Assembly (NCBI GenBank): GCA_002747395.1
Contig: PDPE01000036.1
Coordinates: 18,766-82,765, forward strand
Reading direction: 5' to 3'
Length of the DNA: 64,000 nt
Origin: Pseudomonadota bacterium
Lineage (GTDB): Bacteria; Pseudomonadota; Gammaproteobacteria; Pseudomonadales; Oleiphilaceae
The notes beneath the pieces are model-generated. The model made no database searches and was not told where the DNA came from. It saw only the letters and a program-made list of their open reading frames with translations. Of this stretch, positions 35,285 to 44,101 are shown in pieces; the stretch's first letter is position 1, and each line of letters starts with the position of its first letter. Both the position numbers and the translations under genes were made by a program.

Positions 35285-37336
35285 ATGCCTCAGATAATAA
35301 ATACCAACCTGGCTTCAATCAGTGCTCAACGTAACCTGGATATCTCTCAGAAAGCGGGTGACAGGGCGCTTCAACGACTTTCTTCCGGTCTGCGCATCAA
35401 TGGTGCAAAAGATGATGCAGCGGGTCTGGCCATTTCCAATCGGATTACCGCGCAAGTCCGGGGTACCATGGTGGCTTCCCGAAATGCAGGTGATGGTGTT
35501 TCTTTGGCACAAACCGCGGAAGGTGCGCTTAACAGTATGCGGGACAGCCTGCAGAGAATACGTGAGCTGGCCTTGCAGTCTGCCAACGGTTCAAACACGG
35601 ATCTGGAACGCTCCTCCCTGCAAGAGGAAGTGGAACAACTCAAACAGGAAATAGCCGGTATTTCCGAGAAAACGAGCTTTAATGGTCAAAAGCTGCTCGA
35701 TGGCTCTTTTGAAGAGAAACACTTCCAGACAGGCGCCAACGTTGGCGAAACCATAGGTGTCAGTATCGCCAGAGTGACTGAAGATACTTTGGGAACAGCC
35801 TTGTCAAATGGTATCAGCACCTCTTCAACAACAGGCGCAATGGCCTCGGGTGACCTGACAATTAACGGAATTTCAGTTCGAGCGGCTATCGCTTCTGATG
35901 ATGGCGCTTCCACCACGGAGGCTGCCAGGTCTTCCATAGCTGTTGCCGCAGCGATTAATGATGCTTCCGAGGCCAGTGGCGTCATGGCGGTTGTTGATGC
36001 CACTACATTGGGAGGAGTTTCGGCAACGGGTGGTGTAGTCAATGAAAATGCCGGTACGGTAACGATCAATAACGTCGATATCGATCTTGCCGGTTCGGGT
36101 GTTGCTGCCAACCTCGCGGCAGACCTTAAGGGAATTGCCGATTCGATTAATGCTTTCTCGGATCAAACCGGTGTTACGGCTTCGATCGATGTAAATAACC
36201 TTGATGCCGGCGTAGCCCTGACTGCAGCCGATGGCAGAAATATCGAGCTGGCAATGACAGATGAGGATGCCGCAGGGTACGGACTGGGTGGAGCAGTAGC
36301 GGCAGGCAACGCTACCGTTGTTACCGGAACCGTTTCTCTTGTTTCTATAGACGGCACCACAATAGAAATAGGCAGTACGACAGGCAACTCTCTGGAGCAT
36401 GCCGGTATCGAGGTGGGAACCTATAGTGGCTCCAATAGTGGTGTCAATGGTGCGGCAGTGACAAACACAGCCCTGATCTCCGGTGATTTGACCATTAATG
36501 GCATATCAGTGGGTGCGTCAATGGCCAGTGATGATACCGCATCTTCAACTGATAAAGCTGCCAGTGCCATAGCCAAGGCGGCAGCCATCAACAGAGTAAG
36601 TGACCAAACCGGTGTGACTGCGAAGGCTCAGGCCACTCAGGTATTGTCAGCAGAGTTCACCGCAGTGAATGCAGTTTCCGGCCTGACCGTGAACGGTGTA
36701 ACCATCGATGATATCGCTGCTGCCAGCACAGGTGATGTTGGTGGCCAGATGAACAATATTGTTCAGGCAATCAATAACAAGTCTGCCCAGACAGGGGTTC
36801 GCGCTGAAATTGTTGATGACAATCAATATCAATTGATTGCTGATGATGGCAGAAATATTGTTGTGGACGGCACAGTCGCCAACTCCGGATTAACGGCTGA
36901 AACCACATTTGGCTCGATTACACTGGAATCGGCCGGTACCATTAACCTTGGAACGGCAAATGCGACCGGGCCAGGTGCTACCGGTTTCACTGTCGGGTCG
37001 TATGGAGGTGGAAAAACTGGCACCTTGCTGAAAGATATCGATATATCGACCGTCAAAGGGGCAAACGCCGCCATTAAGGGTATTGATAATGCGATCAATC
37101 AGGTTTCCCAGGTCCAGGCGCAATTGGGTGCGGTACAGAATCGCTTTGAGGCGGCCATTACCAATCTGGCGGTACAGGCTGAAAATCTGACTGCGGCAAA
37201 TTCCCGGATTCAGGATGCGGATTTTGCAGCCGAAACGGCCGAATTATCCAGAACCCAGGTATTGCAACAAGCGGGAATTTCTGTGCTCTCACAGGCTAAC
37301 TCATTACCTCAGCAAGCGCTTTCATTGTTGCAGTAA
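35285..37336 (+). CDS. fliC: Flagellin (large), copy 1
   Basis: The filament subunit, exported by the flagellar type III system. The 683-aa protein has conserved D0/D1 ends ([37 protein letters not shown] at the start; [23 protein letters not shown] and LSLLQ at the end). The variable middle (about 180-590) is more than twice the size of that in a 280-aa flagellin. It holds Flagellin_IN-like repeats: [10 protein letters not shown] twice, [11 protein letters not shown], and related VTINNVDI, with each unit ending near TGVxA. The middle is rich in Ser, Thr, Ala and Gly and lacks Cys, as expected for an exposed glycosylated region. The AAGGGG ribosome site precedes ATG at 35285. Confidence 0.95.
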   Translation: MPQIINTNLASISAQRNLDISQKAGDRALQRLSSGLRINGAKDDAAGLAISNRITAQVRGTMVASRNAGDGVSLAQTAEGALNSMRDSLQRIRELALQSANGSNTDLERSSLQEEVEQLKQEIAGISEKTSFNGQKLLDGSFEEKHFQTGANVGETIGVSIARVTEDTLGTALSNGISTSSTTGAMASGDLTINGISVRAAIASDDGASTTEAARSSIAVAAAINDASEASGVMAVVDATTLGGVSATGGVVNENAGTVTINNVDIDLAGSGVAANLAADLKGIADSINAFSDQTGVTASIDVNNLDAGVALTAADGRNIELAMTDEDAAGYGLGGAVAAGNATVVTGTVSLVSIDGTTIEIGSTTGNSLEHAGIEVGTYSGSNSGVNGAAVTNTALISGDLTINGISVGASMASDDTASSTDKAASAIAKAAAINRVSDQTGVTAKAQATQVLSAEFTAVNAVSGLTVNGVTIDDIAAASTGDVGGQMNNIVQAINNKSAQTGVRAEIVDDNQYQLIADDGRNIVVDGTVANSGLTAETTFGSITLESAGTINLGTANATGPGATGFTVGSYGGGKTGTLLKDIDISTVKGANAAIKGIDNAINQVSQVQAQLGAVQNRFEAAITNLAVQAENLTAANSRIQDADFAAETAELSRTQVLQQAGISVLSQANSLPQQALSLLQ

Positions 37337-37390
37337 TTCTTGCAGAGGAGAATACTTAAGCCAGGGTTGGTGTTTTACACTACCCTTTTG

Positions 37391-37422
37391 GGGTGCCAGG
37401 CACGGCCTGGCGCCCTTTTTTT
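37391..37422 (+). terminator. Rho-independent terminator after flagellin 1
   Basis: GGGTGCCAGG (37391-37400) pairs with CCTGGCGCCC (37406-37415) around a CACGG loop, followed by seven T. It separates the two flagellin genes into independent transcripts. The remainder of the 368-bp gap 37337-37704 holds the second promoter and no gene. Confidence 0.9.
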
Positions 37423-37573
37423 ATGACTGACAACCGGTTTCTGTTTTTCCTCCGAATGGTTTTGTGTCTGGCTCTTTCATTGTCTGGCTATTTTGGCTGG
37501 TTCTTTAAGTTGTCGCAGCTCGTAACCTGTCTTGCCTATTACAGATGCTTACAAATCATACGATAAACATTAC

Positions 37574-37600
37574 TCAAGCATTGCCCAAAAGTGCCGCTAA
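37574..37600 (+). promoter_or_regulatory. Probable sigma-28 promoter for flagellin 2
   Basis: TCAAGCAT at 37574-37581, an 11-nt spacer and GCCGCTAA at 37593-37600. The -10 is identical to that of flagellin 1; the -35 matches five of eight bases, so copy 2 may be expressed more weakly. Confidence 0.65.
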
Positions 37601-37704
37601 ACCAGGTAACAGGTAGAGCGCAATGCATCAATGGTACTAACAAGTATGCGTTACGCCTCTCAGACAATCCTGACTTTTGATTGGATACCGAAGGAGAAGC
37701 GAAA

Positions 37705-39726
37705 ATGCCTCAAATTATTAATACAAACCTGGCTTCCATAAGCGCGCAGCGTAATTTGAACAATTCCCAGAAAGCCGGTGATCGTGCGTTGCAAAGACTT
37801 TCTTCAGGCCTGCGAATCAATGGTGCAAAAGATGATGCGGCCGGTCTTGCGATCTCCAATCGACTCACCGCACAGATTCGTGGTACTACTGTAGCCGGAC
37901 GAAATGCAGGCGATGGTATCTCGTTGGCGCAAACGGCTGAAGGCGCATTAAACAGTATGCGGGATAGTCTGCAGCGGATTCGGGAACTGGCATTGCAGTC
38001 AGCAAACGGATCAAACACAGATTTGGAACGTTCCTCTCTTCAAGAAGAGGTGGAGCAATTAAAATCGGAAATTGCGAGTATTTCTGAAAAGACCAGCTTC
38101 AATGGACAAAAACTGCTTGATGGTTCTTTTGAAGGTAAAACCTTCCAGACCGGTGCAAATGTAGGTGATACAATCAACGTGAGTATTGCCAAAGTGACTG
38201 AAGAAACCCTGGGTACTGCACTTTCCAACGGTATCAGTACGTCTTCCACTTCAGGTGCGATGGCTGCTGGTGATTTGACTATAAACGGTGTGGCAGTAGG
38301 TGCGGCAACTGCATCTTCAGATGGTGCTTCTACAAATCAGGCTGCCAGATCAGCCATTGCTGTCGCTGCCGCTATTAATGAAGTTTCTGATCAGACAGGT
38401 GTGATGGCGATTGCAGATGCAACATCGGTAGTCGGTTCGAAAGTAGGCAACGTCTCTGCTACTGCCGCTGTAGTAGAAATCAATGGTGTTTCGATGAGTC
38501 TGGCCGGATCGGGTCAAACGGCTAACCTCGCCGCTGATTTGCAGGGCGTGGCAGATACTATTAATTCCTTTGCTGAACAAACCGGTGTAACCGCCTCGAT
38601 CGATATTAACAACCTGGATTCGGGTGTGACCCTGACTGCTGCTGATGGCAGGAATATCCAGATAGAAACTACCAGTGGTGATCCTGAAAATGTGGGTATT
38701 GCAGCTGCCGGCACAACAACAGGCACGGTTTCACTCGTTTCTCAGGATGGCACCAGTTTCGAAATTGGCAGCACAACAGGTAATTCACTGGAACATGCCG
38801 GTATCGAGGTGGGTACTTACAGCGGCTCCAATAGTGGCGTCAATGGTAATGTTGTGTCTGGTAACGCTCTGGCCGCCGGTGACTTGACCATTAATGGTGT
38901 GGCAGTGGGTGCGTCAATGGCCAGTGATGATACCGCATCTTCAACTGGTAAAGATGTCAGTGCCATAGCCAAGGCGGCAGCCATAAACAGAGTAAGTGAC
39001 CAAACCGGTGTGACTGCGAAGGCTCAGGCCACGCAGGTATTGTCAGCAGATATCGGTTCAGTTGGTGCGGTCTCGGGTTTGACCATAAACGGCGTTACTA
39101 TTGACGATGTTGCCGAGGCTGCTGATGTTGGTGGCCAAATGAACAATATCGTTCAGGCAATCAATAACAAATCTGCCCAGACGGGGGTGCGTGCAGAAGT
39201 TGTCGATGATAATCAATATCAATTGGTTGCGGAAGATGGGCGCAATATTACTGTTGGTGGTACGGTCACCAACTCCGGTTTAACAGCCGAGACCACACAT
39301 GGCTCGATTACGCTGGAATCTGCCGGTACCATTAACATCGGAACAGCCAATGGAACCGGGCCCGGTGCCGCCGGTTTCAGTGTCGGCTCATATGGTGGAG
39401 GAAAAACCGGTACCTTGCTGAAAGATATTGATATATCGACAGCTGCCGGGGCAAACGCCGCCATTAAGGGTATCGATAATGCGATCAACCAGGTTTCCCA
39501 GGTTCAGGCACAATTAGGTGCGGTGCAAAACCGATTTGAAGCAACGATTTCGAACCTGGCGGTTAGAGGCGAGAATCTCGCTGCTGCCAATTCGCGAATC
39601 CAGGATGCCGACTTTGCATCGGAAACAGCTGAATTGTCCAGAACTCAGGTATTGCAGCAAGCTGGTATCTCTGTGTTGTCACAAGCGAACTCCCGACCAC
39701 AGCAAGCATTATCCTTGCTGCAATAA
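37705..39726 (+). CDS. fliC: Flagellin (large), copy 2
   Basis: A second 673-aa filament protein, close paralogue of copy 1 with near-identical ends and a collinear, more diverged middle. Some internal blocks are almost unchanged between copies ([57 protein letters not shown]), while intervening segments differ, which suggests gene conversion or selection on parts of the variable domain. Near the C terminus it reads [13 protein letters not shown] where copy 1 has [16 protein letters not shown] at 37705 is set by AAGGAG at 37691; an in-frame TTG at 37681 would add eight residues that copy 1 lacks. Confidence 0.95.
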   Translation: MPQIINTNLASISAQRNLNNSQKAGDRALQRLSSGLRINGAKDDAAGLAISNRLTAQIRGTTVAGRNAGDGISLAQTAEGALNSMRDSLQRIRELALQSANGSNTDLERSSLQEEVEQLKSEIASISEKTSFNGQKLLDGSFEGKTFQTGANVGDTINVSIAKVTEETLGTALSNGISTSSTSGAMAAGDLTINGVAVGAATASSDGASTNQAARSAIAVAAAINEVSDQTGVMAIADATSVVGSKVGNVSATAAVVEINGVSMSLAGSGQTANLAADLQGVADTINSFAEQTGVTASIDINNLDSGVTLTAADGRNIQIETTSGDPENVGIAAAGTTTGTVSLVSQDGTSFEIGSTTGNSLEHAGIEVGTYSGSNSGVNGNVVSGNALAAGDLTINGVAVGASMASDDTASSTGKDVSAIAKAAAINRVSDQTGVTAKAQATQVLSADIGSVGAVSGLTINGVTIDDVAEAADVGGQMNNIVQAINNKSAQTGVRAEVVDDNQYQLVAEDGRNITVGGTVTNSGLTAETTHGSITLESAGTINIGTANGTGPGAAGFSVGSYGGGKTGTLLKDIDISTAAGANAAIKGIDNAINQVSQVQAQLGAVQNRFEATISNLAVRGENLAAANSRIQDADFASETAELSRTQVLQQAGISVLSQANSRPQQALSLLQ

Positions 39727-39744
39727 GGAGTCCCCGATCTGGTA

Positions 39745-39780
39745 ATGCAGCCTGGCTTTTTGCCAAGCCGGGCTGCATTT
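39745..39780 (+). terminator. Hairpin terminator after flagellin 2
   Basis: A 14-bp stem, ATGCAGCCTGGCTT (39745-39758) with AAGCCGGGCTGCAT (39765-39778), around a 6-nt loop and ending in TTT. The T-tract is short, so read-through into flaG is likely and may be the way flaG is expressed, since no separate promoter is seen before it. Confidence 0.7.
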
Positions 39781-39794
39781 CCGAGAGGTGAATT

Positions 39795-40235
39795 ATGAAT
39801 GACGTTAGAATGAGCGGTATCAATCTGTCCGGATCTGCTGTGAATGCAGAGAAGCCGGATCGTGTCGCGTCTGCACCTCATAAAACAAGGGAAGAAGTAT
39901 CTGCCGGTGCGCAGGTGAACGCTGCCAACGTTGTCGCCAACGCAGAAGAAAATCAAAACGCCCGGGCGGTCGAGCAAGATGCGCAATCGTTACTGAAACC
40001 TGAAGAGCAACGGGAGCAGTTGGAAAAGGCTGTCACCAGGTTGAATGATTATATTCAGTCCGTTCAGCGGGATTTGCACTTCAATGTTGATGATGATTCG
40101 GGAAGAATGGTTGTCAAGGTAGTTGACCGGAATACGAATGAAGTGGTTCGACAGATACCGGATGAGGTGGCTCTGAATATGGCGCGCAACTTGCACCAGG
40201 AAGAGCCATTGAGTCTGTTTACCATGAAAGTGTAG
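39795..40235 (+). CDS. flaG: Flagellar protein FlaG
   Basis: FlaG influences filament length and is usually encoded between flagellin and fliD, as here. The 146-aa protein has a variable, Asn/Ala/Glu-rich N-terminal half and the conserved C-terminal FlaG domain (about 70-146): LEKAVTRLNDYIQSVQRDLHFNVDD, MVVKVVDRNTNEVVRQIPDE and LFTMKV. GAGAGG lies 8 nt before the ATG. Confidence 0.9.
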   Translation: MNDVRMSGINLSGSAVNAEKPDRVASAPHKTREEVSAGAQVNAANVVANAEENQNARAVEQDAQSLLKPEEQREQLEKAVTRLNDYIQSVQRDLHFNVDDDSGRMVVKVVDRNTNEVVRQIPDEVALNMARNLHQEEPLSLFTMKV

Positions 40236-40278
40236 TTTCAACGGCAGACTGTATGCCTTGTTTACATACTGTAACACT

Positions 40279-40314
40279 AAAGGGGCAAAACACGGCAAAG
40301 TTTTGCCCCTTTTT
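40279..40314 (+). terminator. Rho-independent terminator after flaG
   Basis: A 13-bp stem AAAGGGGCAAAAC (40279-40291) with GTTTTGCCCCTTT (40300-40312) and an 8-nt loop; the 3' arm ends in T. Its 3' half is also the -35 box and spacer of the fliD promoter. Confidence 0.88.
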
Positions 40315-40322
40315 GCCGATAG
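40296..40322 (+). promoter_or_regulatory. Sigma-28 promoter for fliD, overlapping the flaG terminator
   Basis: CAAAGTTT at 40296-40303 (7 of 8 with the FliA -35), an 11-nt spacer, and GCCGATAG at 40315-40322 (7 of 8 with the -10). The -35 box sits in the loop and 3' arm of the flaG terminator. Confidence 0.75.
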
Positions 40323-40382
40323 CTATACCAGGTACCGGAACGCGACAGGCTTTTAGCGTTTGATCAGATTGAGGATGGCGAA

Positions 40383-42365
40383 ATGGCAAGTATCAGTTCG
40401 GTCGGGATTGGCTCTGGTGTTCTCACCAGCGAGTTGATCGATAAACTGACAGAAGCGGAGAGGGCACCCACAGAAGCTCGTCTTGATCGCAAGCAAGAAG
40501 AGGTAAATGCCAGGCTTTCCGCTTACGGACGCCTGAGAAGTGCCATTACCGATTTGCGTTTGCCTGCTCGTACCCTCGGTAACCCCTCCGCAATGAAAGA
40601 GCTCACCTTCAGTTCATCGAGCTCTGCAATAACAGGTACAATTTCTTCTTCGTCTCAAAAAGGCAATTATACCATTGAGGTTTCGGCATTGGCCCAGGCG
40701 CATGCCATATCAACCGGCGCTTTTCAGGATGATGACACCACCACATTGGGCACAGGAAAACTGACCCTTCAAGTGGGCAATCAAGCTTCGGTTGATATTA
40801 CCGTTGACAGCAGTAACAACACCCTGAGCGGTATTGCCGACGCCATTAACGGTGAGTCCGGGCTGGATGTGACTGCTTCGGTAATCAATAACGGGTCGGG
40901 TTTTCAGTTGGTTATTGCGTCCAACCAGACCGGGCTTGCAAATAAGATTGCCATTACCGTAGATGACGACGACTCGAATGATACGGACTCCGGGGGGCTG
41001 TCCCAACTCGCGTTTAACGATGCCACACAGAATCTGAACGAGTCGGTTGCCGCACTGGATGCGGCGCTGGAGATAAACGGAATAGCAGTGACTCGTGATT
41101 CCAATACGGTGAACGACCTGATCGCGGGTACAACACTGGAGTTGAGCAGTACCAATGTCGGCTCTCCTGCCGTAGTAAAAATTGCGGAAGATTCCGGAGC
41201 CGTGGCAGACCGGGTTGAAGAATTTATTGGTAAATTCAATGACCTGAAAAAACTCATTGCCGAGTTTACCGAGTACGATGCGACTAACCCGCAAAACTCG
41301 GGCATTTTGCTTGGTGACTCCACCGTTCGCCGGATTTCTTCCCAATCAAGAAACCTGCTCAGTGGCATTATTCCCGGACTGGAAAATGCGAGTGTGCGCT
41401 CTCTCGTTGATGTGGGTATTTCTACCAATAAGGATTCAGGTGAAGTGATGTTTGACCGGGATACCTTTATTTCCGCACTGGAAGATCATACGGAAGATGT
41501 TGTCGCTCTGTTTTCCGATCAGGGAAGGGTCAGCGATAGTCAGGTCGAGTTTGTCAGCAAGTCCGCCAGTACCCGACCCGGGAGTTATGATATCAGTGTT
41601 TCGCAACTCGCAACCCACGGTGAATATGCCGGAACCCTTGATGTCAGTGCTGGCGCCACCATTGGAGCCAATGTTTTCAGGCTGAGTATTGATGGCACCG
41701 AATCGGCTGATATCACCCTGGATGCAGGTACCTATACTTCCGCTCAACTGGTGACTCAATTACAAGCCAAAATTGATGCCGACACCAACCTTGCGGGAAG
41801 CGGCAAAAAGGTCGTCGTCGGGCTTGATGATAATAACCAGCTTACCTTTACATCTACCCGTTACGGGAGCGGGTCTACCGTGGAGTTTACCTCGGCTGAC
41901 GCCAATATGGGGTCACAACTTGGCATTACCGCTGCTGCCGGAACAAATGGCCTGGATGTGGCCGGTACCATTAACGGCCAATCCGCCACCGGAAAAGGGC
42001 AGCGGCTGTCACTTTCCCTTGAGGGGAATGCCGCAGACGGCATAGGGGTAGATATAAACGGTGGAACAACAGGTAGTCGCGGCAAGGTAACCATCATTAA
42101 AGGTGTGGCAGACAGGTTTGTTGACTTGTTCACCGATATCATCAGTGTCGATGGTTCGTTAACGACGCGAACAGATGGCCTGAGTGAACAGTTGCAGGAA
42201 ATCAGTGCTCAGAGAGCCAAAATGGAAGTGAGGGTGGAAAGCCTGAGAGAGCGGTTGATAAAGCAGTTTACGTCGGCAGATATTATGATAAACAGGTTGA
42301 ACAGTACCATGGACTTTATTTCCGGCCAGCTTGAGGCTCTGGCGGGGGGAAACAAGAAAAAGTAA
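40383..42365 (+). CDS. fliD: Flagellar hook-associated protein 2 (filament cap) FliD
   Basis: Caps the growing filament and folds incoming flagellin. The 660-aa protein has the FliD N-terminal domain (SVGIGSGVLTSELIDKLTEAERAP, ARLDRKQEEVNARLSAYGRLRSAI), the FliD C-terminal domain with DNPQNSGILLGD-like NPQNSGILLGDSTVRRI, VDVGISTNKDSGEVMFDRDTF and the coiled-coil end MINRLNSTMDFISGQLEAL. The middle is enlarged by a beta-rich segment (about 395-560; RLSIDGTESADITLDAGTY, GTINGQSATGKGQRLSL) compared with the usual 450-480 aa, matching the enlarged flagellins. GAGGATGG lies shortly before the ATG. Confidence 0.93.
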   Translation: MASISSVGIGSGVLTSELIDKLTEAERAPTEARLDRKQEEVNARLSAYGRLRSAITDLRLPARTLGNPSAMKELTFSSSSSAITGTISSSSQKGNYTIEVSALAQAHAISTGAFQDDDTTTLGTGKLTLQVGNQASVDITVDSSNNTLSGIADAINGESGLDVTASVINNGSGFQLVIASNQTGLANKIAITVDDDDSNDTDSGGLSQLAFNDATQNLNESVAALDAALEINGIAVTRDSNTVNDLIAGTTLELSSTNVGSPAVVKIAEDSGAVADRVEEFIGKFNDLKKLIAEFTEYDATNPQNSGILLGDSTVRRISSQSRNLLSGIIPGLENASVRSLVDVGISTNKDSGEVMFDRDTFISALEDHTEDVVALFSDQGRVSDSQVEFVSKSASTRPGSYDISVSQLATHGEYAGTLDVSAGATIGANVFRLSIDGTESADITLDAGTYTSAQLVTQLQAKIDADTNLAGSGKKVVVGLDDNNQLTFTSTRYGSGSTVEFTSADANMGSQLGITAAAGTNGLDVAGTINGQSATGKGQRLSLSLEGNAADGIGVDINGGTTGSRGKVTIIKGVADRFVDLFTDIISVDGSLTTRTDGLSEQLQEISAQRAKMEVRVESLRERLIKQFTSADIMINRLNSTMDFISGQLEALAGGNKKK

Positions 42366-42409
42366 CTGGTGGAGTCAGATAAAAAGTGCATTTTTCTGCG
42401 ATATCTGAC

Positions 42410-42436
42410 TTAAGGTTTTCTGGCAATGGACGATAA
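42410..42436 (+). promoter_or_regulatory. Possible sigma-28 promoter for fliS
   Basis: TTAAGGTT at 42410-42417, 11-nt spacer, GACGATAA at 42429-42436. It matches 6 of 8 and 7 of 8 bases of the FliA consensus. A 9-bp hairpin (42373-42381 with 42402-42410) ends where the -35 begins, so a terminator-like hairpin again abuts a promoter. Confidence 0.55.
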
Positions 42437-42479
42437 ATAAGGTATTGTTAATCAACAATAATGATTAAAAAGGTGATTT

Positions 42480-42875
42480 ATGAACGCAGCTCGTCAATAT
42501 CAGCAAGTTGGAACTCAAACCAGTATTATTGATGCGGACCCTCACAAGTTGATTCAGTTGTTGCTGGAAGGTGCGCTGGAGCGTATGGCGATGGCGAAAA
42601 GCCGAATCACAGCAAAGGATTTTGAAGGAAAGAATAATCTGTTGAATAAATCAATCGAGATTGTTGCCGGCTTGCGCAGTTTTCTTGACCACTCCAGGGG
42701 TGGAGAAATTTCAACCAATCTTGAATCACTGTATGACTATATTGAACGCCGACTGCTAGAAGCAAATGTGCGTAACGACGTGACCATTATTGATGAGTGT
42801 TCGCACCTGATCAGAACGGTTAAGGAAGGCTGGGATGGTATTCGGGAAGAGGTTCTGGCCAAAAAGCTGGTGTGA
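42480..42875 (+). CDS. fliS: Flagellar export chaperone FliS
   Basis: Binds flagellin in the cytoplasm and keeps it unfolded for export. At 131 aa it is of family length, with AARQYQQVGTQTSIIDADPHKLIQLLLEGALERMA at the start and FLDHSRGGEISTNLESLYDYIERRLLEAN, the conserved central region, afterwards. AAAAAGGTG lies before the ATG. It closes the filament cluster; no fliT is evident after it. Confidence 0.93.
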   Translation: MNAARQYQQVGTQTSIIDADPHKLIQLLLEGALERMAMAKSRITAKDFEGKNNLLNKSIEIVAGLRSFLDHSRGGEISTNLESLYDYIERRLLEANVRNDVTIIDECSHLIRTVKEGWDGIREEVLAKKLV

Positions 42876-42910
42876 GGTGCGTTGTCGACAGGTCTTTGTA
42901 AATATAATAA

Positions 42911-42946
42911 AGAAAAAAACAGGAGTCATCGCTCCTGTTTTTTCTT
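42911..42946. terminator. Bidirectional rho-independent terminator
   Basis: AAAAAACAGGAG pairs with CTCCTGTTTTTT around TCATCG, with A-rich and T-rich flanks on both sides. It can stop fliS on the plus strand and the convergent deacetylase gene on the minus strand. Confidence 0.9.
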
Positions 42947-42993
42947 TATTGTGGGCTTTTTTTTAATTGGGCTTTTTGTCAACCCGGTCAGGC

Positions 42994-43917
42994 TCAGGCA
43001 TCGCTGAGAGTCTCCAGATGAGCCTCAACGCTTTGGCCAAGTGCCTTCAGGTTATAGCCACCTTCGAGTAACGAAACCACTCTGTCATCGGCATAGTTAC
43101 TGGCCACGTCTTTCAGCATTTGGGTCACCCAGCGATAGTCATCTTCAACCAGGTTGATGTTAGCCATCGGGTCATCTTTATGCGCGTCAAATCCGGCGGA
43201 AATCAGGATCAACTGGGGTTTGTGATCCTGAAGCCGGTTGAGCCAGTCTTTTTCCGTTTTATTTCTGAAGTCGATGCTTTTTGAGTGGGCTTCCAACGGT
43301 GTGTTGACTATATTGTCACTTTGAACGGCGTAATGACTGTTCGGATAGCAGGGGTGTTGAAAGCTTGAGCAGAACATCACCGCCGGATCGTTTTCAAAAA
43401 TATCGACGGTACCGTTACCCTGATGCACGTCGAAATCGATAATTGCCACGCGCTCCAACCCGTGAAAAGACAGTGCGTGTCTGGCCGCCACAGCTACGTT
43501 GTTGTAAAAACAAAAACCCATGGCTGTATTTCTTTCAGCGTGATGCCCCGGTGGGCGTGTGGCGCAAAATGCAGTTTCATATTGCCCTGACATAACAAGG
43601 TCAACCGCCTGTACTGCCGCACCGGCAGCCAGTTTTGCCGCTCGCATGGTATCCTTCATCATCATGGTGTCAGAATCGATCATGATGCGCCCTCTGGTGG
43701 GGGAGAGCATGTCCAGTTGTTCAAAATAACTATTGGGGTGGACTCGTGTTACATGATCTTTTTTGACTTCATCGGCACGTATAAAGTCCAGCTCCTGTAT
43801 GAGTCTGGAGTCCTGGAGCTGGTTTTTAATCGCTGACAGGCGAGCCGGGCTTTCGGGGTGCCCGTAGTCCATGTCGTGAAGTTCGCAGTCGTCGTGGGAA
43901 ATAAAAGCTGTTCTCAT
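42994..43917 (-). CDS. Histone deacetylase family protein (class II-like)
   Basis: Zinc-dependent amidohydrolase that removes acetyl groups from lysines, polyamines or related amines. The 307-aa protein has HPESPARL near the start, RPPGHHAE (catalytic His pair, about 120-127), GFCFYNNVAVAA, IDFDVHQGNGT (Asp and His zinc ligands), SAGFDAHKDDP (third ligand Asp) and LEGGYNL (Tyr). All active-site residues are present. It is divergent from a Pat-like acetyltransferase gene. The physiological substrate in bacteria of this family is mostly unknown. Confidence 0.9.
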   Translation of the reverse strand: MRTAFISHDDCELHDMDYGHPESPARLSAIKNQLQDSRLIQELDFIRADEVKKDHVTRVHPNSYFEQLDMLSPTRGRIMIDSDTMMMKDTMRAAKLAAGAAVQAVDLVMSGQYETAFCATRPPGHHAERNTAMGFCFYNNVAVAARHALSFHGLERVAIIDFDVHQGNGTVDIFENDPAVMFCSSFQHPCYPNSHYAVQSDNIVNTPLEAHSKSIDFRNKTEKDWLNRLQDHKPQLILISAGFDAHKDDPMANINLVEDDYRWVTQMLKDVASNYADDRVVSLLEGGYNLKALGQSVEAHLETLSDA

Positions 43918-43923
43918 AGTCAG

Positions 43924-43951
43924 TTATTCTACGTCTATTATTCTACTTCTG
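43924..43951. repeat. Tandem duplication, 2 x 14 nt
   Basis: TTATTCTAC(G/T)TCT starts both 14-nt units, immediately upstream of the deacetylase start in the divergent 184-bp gap shared with the Pat-like gene. Confidence 0.75.
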
Positions 43952-44101
43952 GTTCAATGAACAATCTGGACCCTAGTTTATCGAACCAAAGCGTGCGAAT
44001 AAATAGTAAACTTGACGAAATCACCCAATGCGCCTGATATATTTCATATACAATGGCTCATTCGCGTTTTTATTACCCTTTTTTTCAGGTTGGAGCATGG
44101 T

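Noticed and set aside
35686..36400. Long minus-strand open frames across the flagellin genes
   Set aside because: They lie antisense to the strongly conserved flagellin frame, show no family motif and result from the alternating Ala/Gly/Thr codon use.
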